Of a stretch of 64,000 nucleotides of DNA, positions 55,854 to 63,516 are shown one piece after another; position 1 is the stretch's first letter, and the number at the start of each line of letters is the position of its first letter. The position numbers and the translations under genes are program-made. The notes under the pieces were generated by a model, which was given only the letters and a program-made list of their open reading frames with translations, did not search any database and had not been told where the DNA came from. Origin of the DNA: Pseudomonas paralcaligenes (lineage in GTDB: Bacteria; Pseudomonadota; Gammaproteobacteria; Pseudomonadales; Pseudomonadaceae); NCBI RefSeq assembly GCF_019655855.1, contig NZ_BPFX01000003.1, positions 496,001 through 560,000 on the forward strand. The letters are read 5' to 3'.

Positions 55854-57574
55854 ACACGATCGAACGCGAATACGACCTGGTGGTGATCGGCGGCGGCACC
55901 GCCGGGCCGATGGCCGCGATCAAGGCCAAGGAGGCCAACCGGGAGCTGCGCGTGCTGCTGCTGGACAAGGCCAACGTCAAGCGCAGCGGCGCCATCAGCA
56001 TGGGCATGGACGGCCTCAACAACGCGGTGATCCCCGGCCACGCCACGCCGGAGCAGTACACCAAGGAAATCACCATCGCCAACGACGGCATCGTCAACCA
56101 GGCGGCGGTGTATGCCTACGCCACCAAGAGCTTCGAGACCATCGAGCAGCTCGACCGCTGGGGCGTGAAGTTCGAGAAGGACGAGACCGGCGACTACGCG
56201 GTGAAGAAGGTCCACCACATGGGCGCCTACGTGCTGCCCATGCCCGAGGGCCACGATATCAAGAAGGTGCTGTACCGCCAGCTCAAGCGCGCGCGGGTGG
56301 AGATCACCAACCGGGTCATCGCCACCCGCCTGCTCACCGACGCCGAGGGCGCGGTCAACGGCGTGATGGGCTTCGACTGCCGTACGGCAGACTTCCACCT
56401 GATCCGCGCCAAGGCGGTGATCCTCGCCTGCGGCGCCGCCGGGCGCCTGGGCCTGCCATCCTCCGGCTACCTGATGGGCACCTACGAGAACCCGACCAAC
56501 GCCGGCGACGGCTACGCCATGGCCTACCACGCGGGCGCCGAGCTGGCCAACCTGGAATGCTTCCAGATCAACCCGCTGATCAAGGACTACAACGGCCCGG
56601 CCTGCGCCTACGTCACCGGCCCGCTCGGCGGCTACACGGCGAACAACAAGGGCGAGCGCTTCATAGAGTGCGACTACTGGTCCGGGCAGATGATGTGGGA
56701 GTTCCACCAGGAACTGGAGGGCGGCAATGGCCCGGTGTTCCTCAAGCTCGACCACCTGGCCGAGGAGACCATCCAGAACATCGAGGAAATCCTGCATAGC
56801 AACGAGCGCCCCAGCCGCGGCCAGTTCCACGCCAACCGTGGCACCGACTACCGCTCGCAGATGGTCGAGATGCACATCTCCGAGATCGGCTTCTGCTCCG
56901 GCCACAGCGCCTCGGGCGTGTGGGTTAACGAGAAGGCCGAGACCAGCGTGAAGGGCCTGTACTCCGCCGGCGACATGGCCGCGGTGCCGCACAACTACAT
57001 GCTCGGCGCCTTCACCTACGGCTGGTTCGCCGGGGTCAACGCCGTCGAGTACATCGCCGGGCGCGAGTTCACCGAGGTGGACGCGCAGCAGGTCGAGCGC
57101 GAGCGGGCGCGGGTCTATGCGCCGCTCAACCGAGAGCACGGCCTGCCGCCGGCCCAGGTCGAGTACAAGCTGCGGCGCATGGTCAACGACTACCTGCAGC
57201 CGCCCAAGGTGACCAAGAAGATGGAGATCGGCCTGACCCGTTTCGCCGATATCCAGCGTGACCTCGACCAGCTCAAGGCCAGCAACCCCCACGAGCTGAT
57301 GCGCGCCCTGGAGGTCAGCGTGATCCGCGACTGCGCCGAGATGGCCGCCCGTGCCTCGCTGTTCCGCGCCGAGAGCCGCTGGGGCCTGTACCACCACCGG
57401 GTCGACCACCCGCAGCGCAACGACGCCGAGTGGTTCGTCCACTGCCACCTGAAGAAAGGCGATGACGGCGCCATGACCAGCTTCAAGAAACCCGTCGAGC
57501 CCTACCTGATCCCGCTCGACGACGAGGAGCAGCACGCCTACGCGCGCCTGCGGGTGCGCAGCGACGCCGCCTAG
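55850..57574 (+). CDS. AprA-like FAD-dependent oxidoreductase (adenylylsulfate reductase alpha / fumarate reductase superfamily)
   Basis: The 574-residue flavoprotein has the FAD-binding motif LVVIGGGTAGPMAAIKAKEAN at the N-terminus and further FRD-type signatures: AVILACGAAGRLGLPSSGY, GDGYAMAYHAGAELANLE, LYSAGDMAAVPHNYMLGAFTY and the C-terminal RWGLYHHRVDHPQRND. It resembles the alpha subunit of adenylylsulfate reductase more than succinate dehydrogenase, and its partner gene encodes an AprB-like ferredoxin. There is no sat, dsr, qmo or aprM gene nearby, so it is unlikely to be the classical dissimilatory enzyme. It probably acts on a sulfur compound imported by the following ABC system. The GntR gene overlaps its start. 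Confidence 0.88.
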   Translation: MNTIEREYDLVVIGGGTAGPMAAIKAKEANRELRVLLLDKANVKRSGAISMGMDGLNNAVIPGHATPEQYTKEITIANDGIVNQAAVYAYATKSFETIEQLDRWGVKFEKDETGDYAVKKVHHMGAYVLPMPEGHDIKKVLYRQLKRARVEITNRVIATRLLTDAEGAVNGVMGFDCRTADFHLIRAKAVILACGAAGRLGLPSSGYLMGTYENPTNAGDGYAMAYHAGAELANLECFQINPLIKDYNGPACAYVTGPLGGYTANNKGERFIECDYWSGQMMWEFHQELEGGNGPVFLKLDHLAEETIQNIEEILHSNERPSRGQFHANRGTDYRSQMVEMHISEIGFCSGHSASGVWVNEKAETSVKGLYSAGDMAAVPHNYMLGAFTYGWFAGVNAVEYIAGREFTEVDAQQVERERARVYAPLNREHGLPPAQVEYKLRRMVNDYLQPPKVTKKMEIGLTRFADIQRDLDQLKASNPHELMRALEVSVIRDCAEMAARASLFRAESRWGLYHHRVDHPQRNDAEWFVHCHLKKGDDGAMTSFKKPVEPYLIPLDDEEQHAYARLRVRSDAA

Positions 57575-57581
57575 GGCAGGA

Positions 57582-57614
57582 AACCTGTGGGAGCGGACTT
57601 GTCCGCGAAGCTTT
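57582..57614. repeat. Single REP unit, GGAGCGGACTTGTCCGCGAA family
   Basis: CCTGTGGGAGCGGACTTGTC and the following CGCGAAGCTTTTC match one arm of the element at 44487-44564. It lies between the flavoprotein gene and its ferredoxin gene, so it is transcribed within the operon. Confidence 0.85.
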
Positions 57615-57693
57615 TCGCCGCCAGGCGGAATACCGCCAGCCGCTCCCGCCATTCGAGACAGCAGAGGGCCACGAGGCTCCGAGGAACCGTGAC

Positions 57694-57939
57694 ATGGCCT
57701 ACCAGCCCCAGGAAATCTTCTTCCGCAGTAACGCGCCGGTGACCGTCGACGAGGACAAGTGCATCGCCCACAAGGGCTGCACCGTGTGCGTCGAGGTCTG
57801 CCCGATGGACCTGCTGGCGATCAACCCGGCCACCCAGAAGGCCTATATGGCCTTCGACGAGTGCTGGTACTGCATGCCCTGCGAGAAGGACTGTCCGACC
57901 GGTGCGGTGAAGGTGGAAATTCCCTACCTGCTGCGTTGA
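57694..57939 (+). CDS. AprB-like 2[4Fe-4S] ferredoxin
   Basis: The 81-residue ferredoxin holds two cluster motifs, CIAHKGCTVCVEVCPMDLL and CWYCMPCEKDCPTGAVKV, eight cysteines in all. The second motif and the spacing are those of AprB, the beta subunit of adenylylsulfate reductase, but the C-terminal tail of classical AprB that wraps AprA is missing. It should pass electrons to or from the flavoprotein. The gap of 119 bases upstream holds a REP unit and the ribosome site region GAGGCTCCGAGGA. Confidence 0.92.
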   Translation: MAYQPQEIFFRSNAPVTVDEDKCIAHKGCTVCVEVCPMDLLAINPATQKAYMAFDECWYCMPCEKDCPTGAVKVEIPYLLR

Positions 57940-57944
57940 GTTCT

Positions 57945-58043
57945 TCCTTCTCCCCTTGGGAGAAGGTGCCCGAAGGGCGGATGAGGGAATATCGCGCCGC
58001 TCGATACACCCTCACCCCGGCCCTCTCCCAAAGGGAGAGGGAG
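57945..58043. repeat. Inverted repeat, CCTTCTCCC/GGGAGAGGG family
   Basis: CCTTCTCCCCTTGGGAGAAG at 57946 and CCCTCACCCCGGCCCTCTCC with AAAGGGAGAGGGAG up to 58043 are members of a C/T-rich palindromic repeat that recurs at 59588-59691. Both copies lie inside the same operon, either side of the binding-protein gene. Confidence 0.85.
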
Positions 58044-58157
58044 ATAAGAAACGCCATCCGGCCCGCCGCCGGACGCCTGATGCAACACCCCTCGTTTCCC
58101 ACCGGCCGACCGACTGGCGGAGACGATTCCATAACTACGATTCGAGGGGACAATCCC

Positions 58158-59576
58158 ATGCGCTTGCGTACCACCCTAGCCGGCCTCGCCCTGGCCATCG
58201 CCACCGTTCATGCCAATGCCGAGCTGCCCGCCGGGACCATTCGCGTCGCCATCGGCACCCAGGACACCACCATCAACTGCGCCACCGGCGGCCTGCTCAT
58301 CCGCGAGCTGGGCCTGCTCGACAAGTACCTGCCGAAGGACGGCAAGTACCAGGACGTGAAGTACGATATCGAGTGGAAGAACTTCACCAGCGGCGCGCCG
58401 CTGACCAACGAGATGGTCGCCGGCAAGCTGGACTTCGGCGCCATGGCCGACTTCCCCGGCTCGTTCAATGGCGTCGCCCACCTCGATGCCGGCAAGCGCA
58501 GCCTGTTCCTCAGCGTGCTGTCCGGCAGCACCCGTGGCAGCGGCAACGGCATCGTGGTGCCAGCGTCCTCCAGCGTGCAGTCGCTGGCCGAGCTGAAGGG
58601 CAAGACCATCTCCGTGCCGTTCGCCTCCACCGCCCACGGCATGCTGCTGCGCGCCGTCGCCGCCCAGGGCTGGGACCCGCAGAAGGACGTGCGCATCATC
58701 GCCCAGGCGCCGGAGATCGCCGGTTCGGCCCTGCGCAGCAACCGCATCGAGGCCCACGCCGACTTCGTGCCGTTCGCCGAGCTGTTCCCCAACCGCGGCT
58801 TCGCCCGCAAGATCTACGACGGCTCGCAAGCCAACGCGCCGACCTTCCACGGCGCGCTGGTCGATGCCGAGTACGCGAAGAAGTATCCGGAAGTGGTCAC
58901 CGCCTATCTGCGTGCCAGCCTGGAGGCCGACCGCCTGATCGCCGAACAGCCTGAGAAATACAGCGAGCTGATCGAGAAGGTCACCGGCATCGAGGCCGAG
59001 GTGAACTACCTGTTCCACGGCCCGCTCGGCCTGCAGACCCGCGACCTGACCTGGAAGCCGGAATACCGCCAGGCACTGGCAACCTCCATCGACACCCTCA
59101 AGCTGCTGAAGAAGACTGACCGCGGCCTGGACGTGGACCAGTTCGTCGACGACCAGTACATCCGCGCCGCCTTCAAGCAGGCCGGCAAGGACTACGACAA
59201 GGCCCTGGCCGACTACCAGCCGCTGCCGCTGCAGGCCAACGATGCGCTGACCGGCCAGCCGATCACCGATTTCTCGCGCTTGGCGCAGATCTGGGTGCGC
59301 GGCGAGGACAAGGTGCGCCACTACAGCTCGCCGGAAGCCGCGCTCAAGGCCCTGGCCGCGCTGGAGGAAGAGGGCAAGGACATCCGCGCCATCTACGCCC
59401 AGGCCGCCGACAGCGGGATCAAGCTGCTGGCCAACCAGGCCTGGTTCGTGCGCAACGGCAAGGGCGAGCTGAGCGCCTTCCTGCTCAAGGACCAGGCCGA
59501 GGCCTACGCCCAGCAGCACGGCGGCACCGCCCTGGACTTCGTCAGCGCCAACCAGCAGGCCGTCGCCAGCCTTTGA
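58158..59576 (+). CDS. ABC transporter substrate-binding protein with C-terminal NosL-like domain
   Basis: The 472-residue exported protein has a signal peptide ending AIATVHANAE. Residues ~28-335 form a SsuA/TauA/NMT1-type binding domain (GTQDTTINCATGGLLIRELG; LNEM-type segment TNEMVAGKLDFGAMADFPGS; KGKTISVPFASTAHGMLLRA). The C-terminal ~110 residues (from about PITDFSRLAQIWVRGED) look like NosL, a nitrous-oxide reductase copper chaperone domain: HYSSPEAALKAL, DIRAIYAQ, NQAWFVRNG, and AEAYAQQHGGTALDF. The Cys-rich copper motif of true NosL is absent. Normal sulfonate-binding proteins are near 320 residues, so the extension is real and unusual. It is the solute receptor of the importer encoded next. 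Confidence 0.9.
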   Translation: MRLRTTLAGLALAIATVHANAELPAGTIRVAIGTQDTTINCATGGLLIRELGLLDKYLPKDGKYQDVKYDIEWKNFTSGAPLTNEMVAGKLDFGAMADFPGSFNGVAHLDAGKRSLFLSVLSGSTRGSGNGIVVPASSSVQSLAELKGKTISVPFASTAHGMLLRAVAAQGWDPQKDVRIIAQAPEIAGSALRSNRIEAHADFVPFAELFPNRGFARKIYDGSQANAPTFHGALVDAEYAKKYPEVVTAYLRASLEADRLIAEQPEKYSELIEKVTGIEAEVNYLFHGPLGLQTRDLTWKPEYRQALATSIDTLKLLKKTDRGLDVDQFVDDQYIRAAFKQAGKDYDKALADYQPLPLQANDALTGQPITDFSRLAQIWVRGEDKVRHYSSPEAALKALAALEEEGKDIRAIYAQAADSGIKLLANQAWFVRNGKGELSAFLLKDQAEAYAQQHGGTALDFVSANQQAVASL

Positions 59577-59587
59577 TGGACGGACAG

Positions 59588-59691
59588 CTCCCTCTCCCTC
59601 CGGGAGAGGGCTGGGGTGAGGGTGCCACAGGCGGCTCGTAGTTGCCTGCAAGACCCTCACCCCCGGCCCCTCTCCCAGGGGGAGAGGGGAG
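59588..59691. repeat. Inverted repeat, CTCCCTCTCCC/GGGAGAGGG family (second copy)
   Basis: CTCCCTCTCCCTCCGGGAGA and the following GGGCTGGGGTGAGGGT at 59588-59623 face a near-inverse copy, ACCCTCACCCCCGGCCCCTC onward, at 59653-59691. The same family occurs at 57945-58043. Confidence 0.86.
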
Positions 59692-59715
59692 CAAACCCTG
59701 CTCCGGAGATCTTCT

Positions 59716-60495
59716 ATGCGCCATCTCTACCGCTGGCCCCTGCGCCTAGCCTCGCTGGCCGCCTGCCTGCTGTTCTGGCAGGTGGCCGCCACCGCGCGGC
59801 TGGACCTGGGCCTGCTCACCTTCACCTACGTGCCCACGCCCGGCGCGGTGCTCGATGCGGCCTGGCAGCTGCTGTACTCCAGCCAGTTGCTGGCGCACCT
59901 GACCAGCAGCCTGGGCAGGGTGTTCGCCGGCTACCTCGCCGCCGCCGTGCTCGGCGTGCTCCTGGGCCTGGTCATCGGCCGCTCGAAATGGGCCGAGGAC
60001 AGCCTGCTGCCGCCGCTGGAAGTGCTGCGGCCGATTCCCGCGGTGGCCTGGATTCCCCTGGCCATCCTGATGTTCCCCTCGTCGGAGCTGTCGATGGTGT
60101 TCATCACCTTCACCGGCGCGCTGTTCCCCATCCTGCTCAACACCATCCACGGCGTGGAGGGCGTCGACCCGCGCCTGATCGCCTCGGCGCGCAGTCTGGG
60201 CGCGGGGCGCCTGGCGATCCTGCGCGAGGTGATCCTGCCCGGCGCGGCGCCGAGCATCGTCACCGGCCTGGCCATCGGCATGGGCACCTCGTGGTTCTGC
60301 CTGGTCACCGCCGAGATGATCTCCGGCCAGTTCGGCATCGGCTACTACACCTGGGAGTCCTACACCATCCAGAACTACCCGGACATCGTCGTCGGCATGC
60401 TGCTGATCGGCCTGCTCGGCATGGCCAGCAGCGGCCTGGTCAAGCGCCTCGGCGGCCTGGCCACGCCCTGGTACCGCAGCGGAGCACAGCGATGA
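59716..60495 (+). CDS. ABC transporter permease (SsuC/TauC-like)
   Basis: The 259-residue protein has about six membrane helices and the cytoplasmic EAA loop DPRLIASARSLGAGRLAILREVILPGAAPSIVTG that contacts the ATPase. It belongs to the sulfonate/nitrate/taurine importer permeases. Its stop overlaps the ATPase gene start (ATGA). Confidence 0.93.
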   Translation: MRHLYRWPLRLASLAACLLFWQVAATARLDLGLLTFTYVPTPGAVLDAAWQLLYSSQLLAHLTSSLGRVFAGYLAAAVLGVLLGLVIGRSKWAEDSLLPPLEVLRPIPAVAWIPLAILMFPSSELSMVFITFTGALFPILLNTIHGVEGVDPRLIASARSLGAGRLAILREVILPGAAPSIVTGLAIGMGTSWFCLVTAEMISGQFGIGYYTWESYTIQNYPDIVVGMLLIGLLGMASSGLVKRLGGLATPWYRSGAQR

Positions 60496-61349
60496 GCGTC
60501 TACCAGAAAGCCCCCGAGCCCGGCCGCATCGACGGCCGCCAGCTGTCCATCCGCCTCGGCCGGGGCCGCGACGCCTTCGAGGCGGTGCAGGCGCTGGACT
60601 TCGCCGTCGAGCCCGGTGAATTCGTCTGCATCCTCGGCCCCTCCGGCTGCGGCAAGTCGACCCTGCTCGGCGCCCTGGCCGGCCACCTGCGGCCCGCCGG
60701 TGGCAGCCTGCTGGTGGATGGCGCGCCGATAGCCGGGCCGTCGCCGGAGCGCGGCATGGTGTTTCAACACCACACCCTGCTGCCCTGGCGCAGCGTGCTC
60801 GATAACGTCGCCTTCGGCCTGAAGATGCAAGGCATCGGCAAGGCCGAGCGCCACCGCCAGGCCGCCGAGATGCTGCGCCTGGTCGGCCTGCAGGACTTCG
60901 CCGCGCGCTGGCCCAGCCAGCTCTCCGGCGGCATGCAGCAGCGCGCTGAGATCGCCCGGGTGCTGATCAATCGGCCGCGCCTGCTGCTGATGGACGAGCC
61001 GTTCGGCGCGCTGGATGCGCAGACCCGCGCGCGCATGCAGGAGCTGCTGCTGGACATCTGGACGCGTATCCGCACGACAGTCGTGTTCGTCACCCACGAC
61101 ATCGACGAGGCGCTGTTCCTCGCCGACCGCATCCTGGTGATGAGCCCGCGCCCGGGGCGCTTCATCGAGGACCTGCGCCTGGACTTCCCGCGCCCGCGCA
61201 ACGCCGGCCTGCTGACCAGCCCCGGCTTCGTCCACCTCAAGCGCCACTGCCTGGAACTGCTGCGCCACGAGGACGGCCGCGAACTGCCGCGCCTGACCCC
61301 GCTGGGCTTGCCCACCCTTGACCATCCGCCACTGCGAATCGCCCTATGA
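60492..61349 (+). CDS. ABC transporter ATP-binding protein (SsuB/TauB-like)
   Basis: The 285-residue ATPase has Walker [17 protein letters not shown]-loop [14 protein letters not shown], signature [16 protein letters not shown], Walker [16 protein letters not shown] and switch His [17 protein letters not shown], all typical of sulfonate/taurine importers. ATG 60492 overlaps the permease stop, and its own stop overlaps the HEAT gene. Confidence 0.95.
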   Translation: MSVYQKAPEPGRIDGRQLSIRLGRGRDAFEAVQALDFAVEPGEFVCILGPSGCGKSTLLGALAGHLRPAGGSLLVDGAPIAGPSPERGMVFQHHTLLPWRSVLDNVAFGLKMQGIGKAERHRQAAEMLRLVGLQDFAARWPSQLSGGMQQRAEIARVLINRPRLLLMDEPFGALDAQTRARMQELLLDIWTRIRTTVVFVTHDIDEALFLADRILVMSPRPGRFIEDLRLDFPRPRNAGLLTSPGFVHLKRHCLELLRHEDGRELPRLTPLGLPTLDHPPLRIAL

Positions 61350-62314
61350 CTGCTCTTATTACCGACAACCCGGACATCCTCGACCTGCTGCCGCGCCTGG
61401 AAGCCGACGACGCCGGCGTGCGCCGCATCGCTCTGATCGAACTGGCCGACCTGGAAGACCCCGAGGGCCTGCCCTGGCTGACTCGCGCCCTGGCCGCCGA
61501 CCCGGACGCCGACGTGCGCGCCGAGGCCGCGCGCCTGCTGGAGGCCTGGGAAGAACCCGAGGTGGTAGCCGCCCTGTGCGCCGCCCTGGCCGACGCCGAC
61601 GAGGCGGTGCGCGCCGCCGCCGCGCAGAGCCTCTCCGAACTGAAGAGCGCCGAGGCGGGCCGGGTGATCCTGCCCTGGGTCGGCCATGCCGACGCCTTCG
61701 TCCGTGCCAGCGCGCTGCGCGCCCTGCGCGAACTGCGCCTGGCCGAGGCCGCGCCGCTGGCCCTGTCGGCGCTGGGCGACGGCGATGCCTTCGTCCGCCG
61801 CGAGGCGGTCGGCATCCTCGGCTGGCTCAAGCGCGGCGAGGCGCTGCCGGCGTTGGCGAGCCTGGCCAGCACCGACCCGGACACCGAAGTGCGCCGCGCC
61901 GCTACCGGCGCCCTCGGCCTGGCCAGCGACGCCAGCGTGCTGCCGGCCCTGCGCGCCGCGTTGCGTGACCGCGAATGGCAGGTGCGCGAGGAAGCCGCCA
62001 CCACCCTCGGCAAGGTCGGCCAGAACGATGCCGGCCCGGCGCTGGTCGAGGCCCTGGCCGACGGCTACTGGCAGGTGCGCCTGCGCGCCGCCCGTTCCCT
62101 TGGCAAGCTGCGTTTCGCCGGCGCGCTGAGCGCGCTGGTCGAGCTGCTCGGCCACAGCATCAGCAACCTGCGCAAGGAGGCGGCCCTGGCCCTCGGCGAG
62201 CTGGCCGACCCTGCCGCGCTGCCGGCGCTGCAGGCGGCGGAGAACGATGGTGACCCGGAAGTACGCAAGGCCGTGCGCATCGCCCTCGGCCAGTTGCAGG
62301 GCACGCCGCGATGA
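61346..62314 (+). CDS. HEAT-repeat protein of the AprA-like cluster
   Basis: The 322-residue soluble protein is made almost wholly of HEAT/PBS-lyase repeats. Ten helices of the kind VRxxAxxxL follow with a period near 31 residues (VRRIALIEL, VRAEAARLL, VRAAAAQSL, VRASALRAL, VRREAVGIL, VRRAATGAL, VREEAATTL, VRLRAARSL, LRKEAALAL, VRKAVRIAL). Such proteins are binding scaffolds. It overlaps the ATPase gene and the DUF971 gene by four bases each, so it is an integral part of the operon. A role as a partner for the flavoprotein/ferredoxin pair is a guess. Confidence 0.92.
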   Translation: MTALITDNPDILDLLPRLEADDAGVRRIALIELADLEDPEGLPWLTRALAADPDADVRAEAARLLEAWEEPEVVAALCAALADADEAVRAAAAQSLSELKSAEAGRVILPWVGHADAFVRASALRALRELRLAEAAPLALSALGDGDAFVRREAVGILGWLKRGEALPALASLASTDPDTEVRRAATGALGLASDASVLPALRAALRDREWQVREEAATTLGKVGQNDAGPALVEALADGYWQVRLRAARSLGKLRFAGALSALVELLGHSISNLRKEAALALGELADPAALPALQAAENDGDPEVRKAVRIALGQLQGTPR

Positions 62315-62583
62315 ACGCGCCCAGCGCCCTGCGCAGCGCCGCCGGCCAACTGCGCCTGGAATGGCCGGACGGCCAGGTCAGCCAGCTCAGCCACGCCCGC
62401 CTGCGCGCCGCCTGCCCCTGCTCGCAGTGCCGCGCCGCGCGCCTGCACGGGCGCATCGACGCGGTGCCGGCCGAGGTGCGCCTGCGCGCCATCGGCCAGC
62501 AGGGCTATGGCGTGCAACTGGTGTTCAGCGATGGCCACGACAAGGGCATCTACCCCTGGAGCTACCTGCGCGAGCTGGCTTGA
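62311..62583 (+). CDS. DUF971 (GBBH-like N-terminal domain) protein
   Basis: The 90-residue single-domain protein matches DUF971, with ARLRAACPCSQCRAARLHGR holding a Cys-x-Cys-x-x-Cys metal-binding motif and YPWSYLRELA at the end. DUF971 also occurs at the N-terminus of gamma-butyrobetaine hydroxylase and fused to Mrp/ApbC iron-sulfur proteins. Here it may help cofactor assembly of the flavoprotein/ferredoxin. Its ATG overlaps the HEAT stop (ATGA), and it is the last gene of the first transcript. Confidence 0.92.
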   Translation: MNAPSALRSAAGQLRLEWPDGQVSQLSHARLRAACPCSQCRAARLHGRIDAVPAEVRLRAIGQQGYGVQLVFSDGHDKGIYPWSYLRELA

Positions 62584-62594
62584 GTGGTTGTCTT

Positions 62595-62646
62595 CGCGGG
62601 TTTCACCCGCCCTACGGTCCGCGGCGTAGGGCGGGTGAAACCCGCG
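62595..62646. repeat. Perfect 22-bp inverted repeat, CGTAGGGCGGGTGAAACCCGCG family
   Basis: CGCGGGTTTCACCCGCCCTA plus CG at 62595-62616 is repeated inverted at 62625-62646. Another copy lies at 19152-19201. The strong hairpin could also act as a terminator for the upstream operon, though it has no U-tract. Confidence 0.9.
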
Positions 62647-62710
62647 TTGCGTTCAACACGCTGAAACCGCCGCCGTAGCCCGGGTGCAATCCGGGAATGC
62701 CCCACGAAAT

Positions 62711-62767
62711 CTCATATTCAATAAAGTTTGATAAATAAAATTATTAATTATTTTTTAGTTATATGAG
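62711..62767 (+). promoter_or_regulatory. AT-rich promoter region of the rhodanese gene
   Basis: CTCATAT at 62711-62717 faces ATATGAG at 62761-62767 with about 43 bases of nearly pure A/T between them. Such AT-rich DNA in a GC-rich chromosome suggests a regulated promoter, as in sulfur-starvation genes, where CysB-type regulators bind. No specific binding site can be proved. Confidence 0.5.
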
Positions 62768-62844
62768 GCCGAGCATAGAGTAGCCCTCAACGAGGCGGTG
62801 CAGACCTTCTGCCGACCCCGACTAGCCCACTAGAGGACTCGCCC

Positions 62845-63354
62845 ATGCCGGTTGTAGAAATCACCCCCAACACCCTTCGTCCCGCCAGCCTGCGCAGCGT
62901 GCTGGAGATCGCCAGCGGCGAGCTGCTGGCCCGCGGCCGTGCCCGTGGCGTCGAGCAGGGCAACGCCTACGCCGGCAGCCTGTACCCGCCGGAGGCCTGG
63001 GCCCTGGCCGAGGCCGGCGCCGTCACCCTGGTGGACGTGCGCACCGCCGAGGAACTCAAGTACGTCGGCCGCGTGCCGGGCAGCGCCCACGTCGCCTGGC
63101 AGACCGGCCCGGCGCTGATCAAGAACCCGCGCTTCCTGCGCGAACTGGAGAACAAGGCCGGCCGCGACCAGGTATTGGTGCTGCTGTGCCGCAGCGGCAA
63201 GCGCTCGGCCGCCGCCGCTAGGGCCGCCACCGAGGCCGGCTTCACCCAGGTGTTCAACGTGCTGGAAGGCTTCGAGGGCGACCTGGACGGCCAGCGGCAG
63301 CGCGGCGATACCGGCGGCTGGCGCCACTGGGGCCTGCCGTGGGTGCAGGACTGA
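62845..63354 (+). CDS. Rhodanese-like sulfurtransferase
   Basis: The 169-residue single rhodanese domain has the active-site loop CRSGKRS with catalytic Cys115, preceded by TLVDVRTAEELKYVGRVPGSAHVAW. Such enzymes carry persulfide sulfur. The size and N-terminal extension (residues 1-45) go beyond a minimal rhodanese. It precedes the serine acetyltransferase gene, so it likely supplies or moves sulfane sulfur for cysteine synthesis. ATG 62845 follows TAGAGGACTCG. Confidence 0.93.
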   Translation: MPVVEITPNTLRPASLRSVLEIASGELLARGRARGVEQGNAYAGSLYPPEAWALAEAGAVTLVDVRTAEELKYVGRVPGSAHVAWQTGPALIKNPRFLRELENKAGRDQVLVLLCRSGKRSAAAARAATEAGFTQVFNVLEGFEGDLDGQRQRGDTGGWRHWGLPWVQD

Positions 63355-63516
63355 GCGCGCGCAGGCGCCCGGAACCTGTCGCCAGCCGTCGCGGCCCAAA
63401 CTCTGCGAGGCGGCGCGGGCGCGGTGCCCGATGATCATCCGGGGAGGTCGCTTCCCGGTCCGCCGCTGACGCGAGGCCGACGCACGGCAGACTTCCCACG
63501 GTCCCAAGGATTCCCC

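Noticed and set aside
55850..57574. Flavoprotein as succinate dehydrogenase or L-aspartate oxidase.
   Set aside because: No SdhB/C/D or NadA/C genes are near, the partner is an AprB-like 2[4Fe-4S] ferredoxin, and the context is sulfur-related. The superfamily likeness alone is not enough for those names.
62711..62767. AT-rich stretch as a replication origin or attachment site.
   Set aside because: No DnaA-box array, integrase gene or direct repeats accompany it; it is best read as a promoter region.
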